Source of the DNA: Burkholderiales bacterium
GTDB lineage: Bacteria > Pseudomonadota > Gammaproteobacteria > Burkholderiales > Burkholderiaceae_C
Assembly: GCA_011391855.1 (NCBI GenBank)
Contig: JAABPT010000006.1
Location: forward strand, 1 to 9,882
Direction: 5' to 3'
Length of the DNA: 9,882 nt
The notes beneath the pieces are model-generated. The model saw nothing but the letters and a program-made list of their open reading frames with translations. It searched no databases and was not told the origin of the DNA. Below are positions 6,408 through 9,882 of this stretch, piece by piece. Position 1 is the stretch's first letter. The number at the start of each line of letters is the position of its first letter. The position numbers and the translations under genes are program-made.

Positions 6408-7484
6408 ATGGACTTCTGGCCCGGCTGCGGCTACGAGCACTTGTCGCACGACGAGCGCGGCTGGTTGCGGCCGGGCGACGACTGGTGGCGCCTGTTCCTG
6501 GCCCGGCCCGAACTGGCGCTGGTGGAAGAGTCCTGCGCCGCCGAGCGCGCGCTGCACGCCGCGCTGCTGGAGCAGCCCACGCGCAAGGTCACGGGCGAAC
6601 GTCTGGCGCGGCTGCAGGACGCCGACGCCCGCGAGAACTACGCCGTCTTCCTGCGTTTCCGCGAAGCCTTGCTGGCTGCCGGTTCGCTGCAGGCCTTCTA
6701 CCTGTCGCTGTTTCGCCGTGGTGTCGTCGACACGCCGCCGCTGTTCATCGACCTGCTCGTGCAGGCCATGCTGCGCGGCCTGCTGGACGCTTGCCCCGGC
6801 GTTGAGGCGGGCGCCTTCGAGGCCCGCGCCGCCGAGCTGCTGTTCCGCCCGCAGCGCATCAGCCTGCAGGAAGGCCGCGTGCTCGCCGCCGACCGCGACG
6901 CCATCGACCTGCTGCACGAAACCGCGGGCCTGGGTGACCTCGGCCGCCTGCTGCGGCAGGCCCAGTTGCAGCCGCGGGCAATGGACGTGGAGGTGCTGAC
7001 CGAAGGCAACGTGGCCCGCTACTGGGACGGCGCCCAGGCCGGGCGCCACCACATGCTGCTGGACCTGACGCACGAACTGACGCAGGACCTGGGCCACGGC
7101 CTGCAGTTCCATGTGCGCAATGCGCGTTCGGGGCTGCCGGCGCTGGCGCGGGTGCTCGAGCGCTGGGTGGCGCACCTGCTGGGCGTGCAGGTGCGCATCG
7201 AACCGGTGCAGCGCATCGACGATGCGCAGTGGCGCTGGCATGTGGGGCTGGATGCGGAGGCGACGGCGCTGTTGAACGACCTGTACGAAGACCGCCCGGT
7301 CGACGACGAGCGACGCCAGCGGCTGATCAGCTTGTTCCGGCTGGACTTCGCCGACCCGGCCGAGATGCACCCCGACGTGGCCGGCCGCCCGGTCTACCTG
7401 GGCCTGGCGAGCAGCGCCGAAGGGGTGCTGCGCTTGAAGCCGCAGAACCTGCTGCTCAACCTGCCGCTGGCCCGCGCGTCTTGA
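6408..7484 (+). CDS. Uncharacterised protein resembling DUF6352 family
   Basis: A 358-residue protein beginning MDFWPGCGYEHLSHDERGWL. From memory it resembles the uncharacterised DUF6352 family common in Burkholderiales; no function is known to me. It has no signal peptide or membrane segment. An N-terminal acidic, helical part (about 20-125) includes FLARPELALVEESCAAERALH. The middle contains LTEGNVARYWDG and LDLTHELTQDLGHGLQFHVRNARSGLPALARVLERWV (cited in part: LTHELTQDLGHGLQFH near 218-233). The C-terminal third is rich in Leu, Asp and Arg and ends in a hydrophobic LLLNLPLARAS. The start is secure: AGAGGAG at 6397-6403 precedes the ATG, and the gene begins 17 bp after the SenA/EgtB-like stop, so it is very probably in the same operon. 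The His-rich segment around 214-233 could be a metal or cofactor site, but this is only inference. Confidence 0.85.
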   Translation: MDFWPGCGYEHLSHDERGWLRPGDDWWRLFLARPELALVEESCAAERALHAALLEQPTRKVTGERLARLQDADARENYAVFLRFREALLAAGSLQAFYLSLFRRGVVDTPPLFIDLLVQAMLRGLLDACPGVEAGAFEARAAELLFRPQRISLQEGRVLAADRDAIDLLHETAGLGDLGRLLRQAQLQPRAMDVEVLTEGNVARYWDGAQAGRHHMLLDLTHELTQDLGHGLQFHVRNARSGLPALARVLERWVAHLLGVQVRIEPVQRIDDAQWRWHVGLDAEATALLNDLYEDRPVDDERRQRLISLFRLDFADPAEMHPDVAGRPVYLGLASSAEGVLRLKPQNLLLNLPLARAS

Positions 7485-7743
7485 AGCCGCGCCATCTTCG
7501 AGCGTGACGGGCTTGCGAGTGGAAAAGCTCAAGGCGCGCCAATGGGGGGACGACCTGTGCGATCTCGGTTCGACGTCACCGCGGTGGCACTACGCGTCGG
7601 TGCCCGCCTGAAGGTCGGCAACCTGATCGGGACCGGTTCTTCCTGGGCGAAGGCTGGTCGGCTCCAACGGCCAGGAGCAGGCGTTCGCGACTGACGGCAA
7701 TCCGGCAATCTGCTTGCTATGTCCCCGGACGATGTGAGAACTG
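7485..7743. other. Stretch without a convincing gene
   Basis: I see no supported gene here. Plus-strand fragments such as VEKLKARQWGDDLCDL (frame of the GTG at 7519, stop near 7611) and a 50-codon ORF from the ATG at 7541 lack family resemblance and ribosome sites. The minus-strand ORF over 7529-7756 looks like chance. Codon-position G/C bias is weaker than in neighbouring genes, so this could be decayed coding sequence at the edge of an insert. An 8-bp direct repeat, CGGCAATC, occurs back to back at 7695-7710. Confidence 0.5.
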
Positions 7744-7744
7744 C

Positions 7745-7776
7745 TGGCTCACACACACTGGTGGCTCACACACACT
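7745..7776 (+). repeat. 17-bp-spaced direct repeats upstream of the antitoxin gene
   Basis: TGGCTCACACACACT occurs identically at 7745-7759 and 7762-7776, with two bases between the copies. The second copy abuts the predicted promoter. Its CTCACA (7766-7771) is the inverse of TGTGAG at 7777-7782, so the array offers several related half-sites. Likely role: regulator binding or a recombination scar. Confidence 0.8.
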
Positions 7777-7804
7777 TGTGAGTGCATCACATTTGCATTA
7801 CAGT
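7776..7804 (+). promoter_or_regulatory. Predicted antitoxin promoter overlapping operator-like repeats
   Basis: Candidate -35 TTGTGA (7776-7781) and -10 TACAGT (7799-7804) are separated by 17 bp, each matching the sigma-70 consensus at four of six bases. Transcription would start about at 7811, the A of the antitoxin ATG, and no Shine-Dalgarno is present, so a leaderless mRNA is predicted. Overlapping it are the inverted repeat TGTGA-N5-TCACA (7777-7791) and the direct repeats TGCATCACA (7783-7791) and TGCATTACA (7794-7802), set 11 bp apart, about one helical turn. This arrangement suits autorepression by a ribbon-helix-helix antitoxin. Confidence 0.55.
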
Positions 7805-7810
7805 GCGCGT

Positions 7811-8104
7811 ATGAAGACCTCCACCCTCCCCGCCGTGCGTGTCGAGCCCGCGCTGCGTAGCGATGCCGAGGCTGTCCTCGACGAAGGCGAGTCGCTCTCC
7901 GATTTCGTGGCCGCGTGCGTTCGCGACGGCGTCACTTGGCGGCGTACCCAAGACGCCTTTCTCGCGCGAGCGCGAGACGCCGTCGAGCGATCCGTGCGTG
8001 AAAACAACGGGATCTCCCCGCAGGAGGCGCTGCGGCGGATGGATGCCCGGCTGGATGCGGCCCGTCAGCGGCTGGCGGCAGGCAAGCCGCGCGCTGGGCA
8101 GTGA
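7811..8104 (+). CDS. Type II antitoxin, ribbon-helix-helix (ParD / YlcI-YnfO-like)
   Basis: A 97-residue protein whose N-terminus (STLPAVRVEPALRSDAEAVLDEGESLSDFVAACVRDGV, cited in part: LPAVRVEPALR near 6-16 and ESLSDFVAACV near 28-38) fits a ribbon-helix-helix DNA-binding domain: a short beta strand followed by two helices. The charged C-terminal half (about 50-97, with SPQEALRRMDARLDAARQRL) would form the toxin-wrapping segment. Its role would be to neutralise the downstream toxin and repress the shared promoter. Evidence for the pair: the toxin's GTG overlaps this stop codon in a GTGA junction. The ATG at 7811 is the only start consistent with the domain; an earlier in-frame TTG at 7778 would add a low-quality extension and would lie inside the predicted operator. 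G+C and codon bias are lower than in the flanking operons, consistent with acquisition. Confidence 0.85.
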   Translation: MKTSTLPAVRVEPALRSDAEAVLDEGESLSDFVAACVRDGVTWRRTQDAFLARARDAVERSVRENNGISPQEALRRMDARLDAARQRLAAGKPRAGQ

Positions 8105-8424
8105 CCAGCTACCGCGTCCTCCTGACCGAGGAGGCTGCCGACGACTTGCTGCGGATTGAGGATTTCACCATCGAGCGGGAACTCGCCAGCGCGACGCCTG
8201 ACCTCGATGTAGTGCGGCGCCTCAGAGACGCCGTCGACCGCGCACTTCGATTACTGGAGTTCTCACCGTACTCATGCCGCAAGGCCGCTCGCGCCCTAAA
8301 CGACAAGCAGCGTGAACTCATCGTTCCCTTCGGAAGCGCCGGGCTCGTTGCCGCATTTGAAGTGCGTGGCGACATTGTCCGAGTCGGCGCCATTCGCCAT
8401 CAGCTCGAGCAGGATTTCCACTGA
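8101..8424 (+). CDS. Type II toxin, RelE/ParE family
   Basis: A 107-residue protein with the compact ParE/RelE layout. It has the N-terminal strand YRVLLTEEAADDLLRIEDFTI, and a helical hairpin (about 20-55) with RRLRDAVDRALRLLEFSPYSCRKA (cited in part: VDRALRLLEFSP near 45-56). A C-terminal sheet carries RELIVPFGSAGLVAAFEV and IVRVGAIRHQLEQDF. The family either poisons DNA gyrase (ParE branch) or cleaves ribosome-bound mRNA (RelE branch); the sequence alone does not decide, though the spacing and RHH partner favour ParE. The start is GTG at 8101, overlapping the antitoxin stop by 4 bp, so it is translationally coupled, which keeps antitoxin synthesis ahead of toxin. The ORF appears intact. 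Confidence 0.87.
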   Translation: MTSYRVLLTEEAADDLLRIEDFTIERELASATPDLDVVRRLRDAVDRALRLLEFSPYSCRKAARALNDKQRELIVPFGSAGLVAAFEVRGDIVRVGAIRHQLEQDFH

Positions 8425-8488
8425 TCCTGATCGGCCGCGATTCTCACCTTTCGTCTGAAGTGTTGGGCTGGTTCCGTGGGACTGTTGT

Positions 8489-8577
8489 TGTTTAGGTTTG
8501 TCCAACACCTGCCCTCAGGTCTGCGCCACACGCTGAACCGTGGCGCTGCGCGGGCAGGTGTCGAACAAACCTAAACA
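8489..8577. repeat. Long nested inverted repeat (25-26-bp stem with inner 7-bp stem)
   Basis: The arm at 8490-8514 is the reverse complement of 8552-8576 at 23 of 25 positions, with the two mismatches at 8502 and 8504 (paired with 8564 and 8562). The pair T8489/A8577 extends it. Inside, GCGCCAC (8523-8529) pairs with GTGGCGC (8540-8546) around a 10-nt loop. No T-run follows on either strand, so it is not a standard intrinsic terminator. ACTG occurs at 8481-8484 and 8577-8580, a possible but weak target duplication. It may be a miniature transposable element, a paired mobile-element end, or a structured site bounding the toxin-antitoxin insert. Beyond it, 8581-8716 shows only a small perfect hairpin, CCGTCG-AGGA-CGACGG at 8593-8608, and no gene. 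Confidence 0.85.
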
Positions 8578-8716
8578 CTGGCCGCCGGTGAGCCGTCGAG
8601 GACGACGGTCGGCTGACCACCCCATTGCCGACATGCAGCACAAAGGCATGCATTCGGGGTCTGCCGAGCTGGCCCTGCCTGGCCGCGCATCCACCGCTCG
8701 GCACTGGGGCGCACTT

Positions 8717-9025
8717 TCAGCCGCCACCGCGCTGCGTGTAGAGGTCGAAATAGCGCATGAAATGGTTGCGCGCCGCGCCGTCCACGCCGTCGAATCGGTA
8801 GCGCACCGCCATGCGCGGCAGCTGCACGATGCCCAGCCGGCGCGGCGGCAGCATCGTCCAGCCGAGTTCCAGCGTGCCGGGGCCGATGTTCACCACCGCG
8901 CGCCCGGGTGCTGGCAGCGCCAGCCCGTGGTCGCGCACGGCACCGGGCAGGCAACGCAGCCAGTCCGCTTCGCTGAAACTCTGTTCGCGCTCGAAGCGCT
9001 CCGGGAATTCGGGCCCGAAGCTCAT
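8717..9025 (-). CDS. Small uncharacterised protein ending in Gly-Gly-Gly, downstream of MoaD/ThiS-like gene
   Basis: A 102-residue soluble protein; I do not recognise a named domain. It starts MSFGPEFPERFEREQSFSEADWLRC. The middle is strand-rich (AVVNIGPGTLELGWTMLPPRRLGIVQLPRMAVRYRF, cited in part: LELGWTMLPPRRLGIVQLPR near 52-71), and it ends RYFDLYTQRGGG. The ATG directly follows the stop codon of the upstream MoaD/ThiS-like gene (TGAATG), so translation is coupled and a shared task is likely, for example cofactor assembly or assembly of the oxidoreductase encoded upstream. The Gly-rich C-terminus is notable next to a MoaD/ThiS-type protein, which also ends in Gly-Gly. Codon use matches the upstream genes, unlike the adjacent toxin-antitoxin insert. 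It is the last gene of the leftward unit. Confidence 0.8.
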   Translation of the reverse strand: MSFGPEFPERFEREQSFSEADWLRCLPGAVRDHGLALPAPGRAVVNIGPGTLELGWTMLPPRRLGIVQLPRMAVRYRFDGVDGAARNHFMRYFDLYTQRGGG

Positions 9026-9280
9026 TCAGCCACCGGCCACCGGGGGCCAGATGGCCAGCACGTCGCCGTCGACCAGCGTGCGCGTGGCACGCTCCTCGGG
9101 CGGCACGTAGACACCGTTGACCAGCACCAGCTTCACCAGCCGCTCGGGCATGTGGAAGGGCTCGATGACCTGCGCGATGGTGGCTCCGGGCGCCACGTCC
9201 AGTGGCATCAGGTTGCCGGTGCGCCGCTCCGGGGGCAGGTAGTCGGTGAGCCCGGCGTAGAGCTTGAAGGTGATCTGCAT
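9026..9280 (-). CDS. MoaD/ThiS family sulfur-carrier-like protein
   Basis: An 84-residue beta-grasp (ubiquitin-like) protein: opening strand MQITFKLYAGLTDYLP, central VNGVYVPPEERATRTLVDGDVLAIWPPVAGG (cited in part: LVNGVYVPPEE near 53-63 and LVDGDVLAIWPPVAGG at the end), and the invariant terminal Gly-Gly that MoaD and ThiS use for adenylation and thiocarboxylation. In molybdenum or tungsten cofactor synthesis such proteins donate sulfur to make the pyranopterin dithiolene. A strong ribosome site (GGCAGGA, 8 nt before the ATG) is visible. It begins 28 bp after the upstream FAD oxidoreductase stop and abuts the next gene. The absence of moaE or thiG nearby and the oxidoreductase neighbour suggest a pathway-dedicated copy, as in the AorD position of tungsten aldehyde oxidoreductase operons (inference from known gene order). 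Confidence 0.88.
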   Translation of the reverse strand: MQITFKLYAGLTDYLPPERRTGNLMPLDVAPGATIAQVIEPFHMPERLVKLVLVNGVYVPPEERATRTLVDGDVLAIWPPVAGG

Positions 9281-9308
9281 GCGCGCGATCCTGCCTCAGG
9301 CCGCCGGC

Positions 9309-9882
9309 TCACACCCAGGCATGGGCATGCTGCGCCTGCGCGTTGGCCAGATAGGCCTGCATGAGCAGGGTGGGGTCCTGCAGCAGCTTGTCCTTCCATT
9401 CGCCCAGCGGCACCTGGCCTTCGACCAGGCCGCGCATCACGCCCACATGCTCGGTCCAGCCGATGGCATTGCAGCCCACCAGCCGGTCGCCGCCGAATTG
9501 CAGGCTCAGGTGGCGGCCGGCCGCCTTGTCGGTCATCTCCACGTGTTCGCCGCCGGGCACGCCGTCCCAGGCGCCGAAACTGGCGCTGATGAGGCCCAGC
9601 GTGTCGAGCACGTTGATCTGCGTCACGCCGCGCAGTTCGGTCGTGCGGCCCACCATGTTCAGCGCCGCCACGCGGGCCTGCTCGGCGGCATTGGGCTGGA
9701 TGGCGCTGACGATCGTCTTGCCGCTGACCTTGTCGAAGGCCTCGGCGCAGTCGCCGGCGGCATAGACGCCGGGCGCGCTGGTCTGCAGGTGCTCGTCGGT
9801 GAGCACGCCCACCAGGCAGCGCACGCCGCTGTCTTCCAGGAAGCCGATATTGGGCTTCACGCCGGTGGCGCTGATCACCAGG
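9309..9882 (-). CDS. NAD(P)/FAD-dependent oxidoreductase, C-terminal part (5' partial)
   Basis: C-terminal 190 or so residues of a pyridine-nucleotide-disulfide oxidoreductase-type flavoprotein; the frame is open to the right edge of the window, so the GTG at 9878 is not the real start. Visible family marks are VISATGVKPN at the edge, then TSAPGVYAAGDCAEAFD, the second FAD-binding motif whose Asp contacts the flavin ribityl chain. A C-terminal domain with HLSLQFGGDRLVGCNAIGWTEHVGVMRGLVEG follows (cited in part: LVGCNAIGWTEHVGVMRGLV). It would transfer electrons between NAD(P)H and a partner protein. Being followed by a MoaD/ThiS-type gene, it resembles the AorC flavin subunit of tungsten aldehyde oxidoreductases, but nitrite-reductase- or rubredoxin-reductase-like flavoproteins share the same motifs and the partner subunits lie outside the window. 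Confidence 0.88.
   Translation of the reverse strand, partial: LVISATGVKPNIGFLEDSGVRCLVGVLTDEHLQTSAPGVYAAGDCAEAFDKVSGKTIVSAIQPNAAEQARVAALNMVGRTTELRGVTQINVLDTLGLISASFGAWDGVPGGEHVEMTDKAAGRHLSLQFGGDRLVGCNAIGWTEHVGVMRGLVEGQVPLGEWKDKLLQDPTLLMQAYLANAQAQHAHAWV

Noticed and set aside
5973..7532. 519-codon ORF on the minus strand
   Set aside because: It runs antisense through the SenA/EgtB-like and DUF6352-like genes, is rich in Gln, Arg, Ala and His as expected for a GC-rich shadow frame, and shows no recognisable domain.
7529..7756. 75-codon minus-strand ORF in the gene-poor stretch
   Set aside because: It has no ribosome site and no family resemblance, and its start lies within the direct repeats.
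7777..7791. CRP/FNR binding site TGTGA-TCACA
   Set aside because: The half-sites are right, but the spacer is 5 nt where CRP needs 6, and the site overlaps the toxin-antitoxin promoter, where an antitoxin operator is more likely.
8490..8576. Integron attC site for the toxin-antitoxin pair as a gene cassette
   Set aside because: The 5' arm has GTCCAAC, which fits RYYYAAC, but it lies inside the stem and not at its end. The matching 3' arm has GTCGAAC where GTTRRRY is required, and no integrase or second site is present.
8540..9364. 274-codon ORF on the plus strand
   Set aside because: It overlaps the MoaD/ThiS-like gene and its partner on the opposite strand, and has shadow-like composition with no motif.
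1..9882. tRNA, rRNA, CRISPR array or intact insertion sequence
   Set aside because: I saw no tRNA-like cloverleaf, regularly spaced repeat-spacer pattern or transposase domain on either strand.

Overview
The window is a GC-rich chromosomal segment (most genes look about two-thirds G+C or higher, with strong third-position G/C bias). Its gene content fits a betaproteobacterium of the Burkholderiales, most likely the Comamonadaceae (Variovorax/Hydrogenophaga-like). This placement rests on protein resemblance recalled from memory; no search was run.

Layout: (1) 2-1300 (+) is the C-terminal half of an FtsX/YbbP-type ABC permease cut by the left edge. (2) 1322-1540 (-) is a small uncharacterised ORF convergent with it. 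(3) 1640-3246 (+) is a two-gene unit: a 3-hydroxyisobutyrate-dehydrogenase-superfamily oxidoreductase and a dienelactone-hydrolase-family alpha/beta hydrolase. (4) 3323-7484 (+) is a compact four-gene unit: a soluble receiver-histidine kinase, a NarL/FixJ response regulator, a SenA/EgtB-like (DinB + formylglycine-generating-enzyme fold) protein, and a DUF6352-like protein. (5) 7485-8716 looks like an accessory insert: a 326-bp stretch without a convincing gene, a ParD/YlcI-like antitoxin and ParE/RelE toxin pair with a repeat-rich promoter, and a long nested hairpin. (6) 9882-8717 (-) is a leftward unit: the C-terminal part of an FAD/NAD(P) oxidoreductase, a MoaD/ThiS-type protein ending in Gly-Gly, and a small unknown protein ending in Gly-Gly-Gly. 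This grouping is reminiscent of tungsten aldehyde oxidoreductase (aor) clusters.

The most interesting region is the four-gene unit at 3323-7484. The kinase has no membrane or sensor domain and takes its input through an N-terminal receiver. The kinase/regulator junction holds a 12-bp tandem repeat that encodes a PPE-rich peptide in the regulator frame. The SenA/EgtB-like enzyme has a leucine where the HxxxHxE metal motif should have its second histidine, and it carries a 30-bp in-frame duplication in which each copy is a hairpin. The unit could be a two-component system driving a repurposed, perhaps non-catalytic, relative of ergothioneine/selenoneine synthases together with an unknown partner. 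No senB or senC relatives are in the window.

The toxin-antitoxin pair has a second noteworthy signal. Its predicted promoter places the transcription start on the antitoxin ATG, overlapping a TGTGA/TCACA palindrome and two 9-bp repeats spaced 11 bp apart, which suggests a leaderless, autoregulated transcript.
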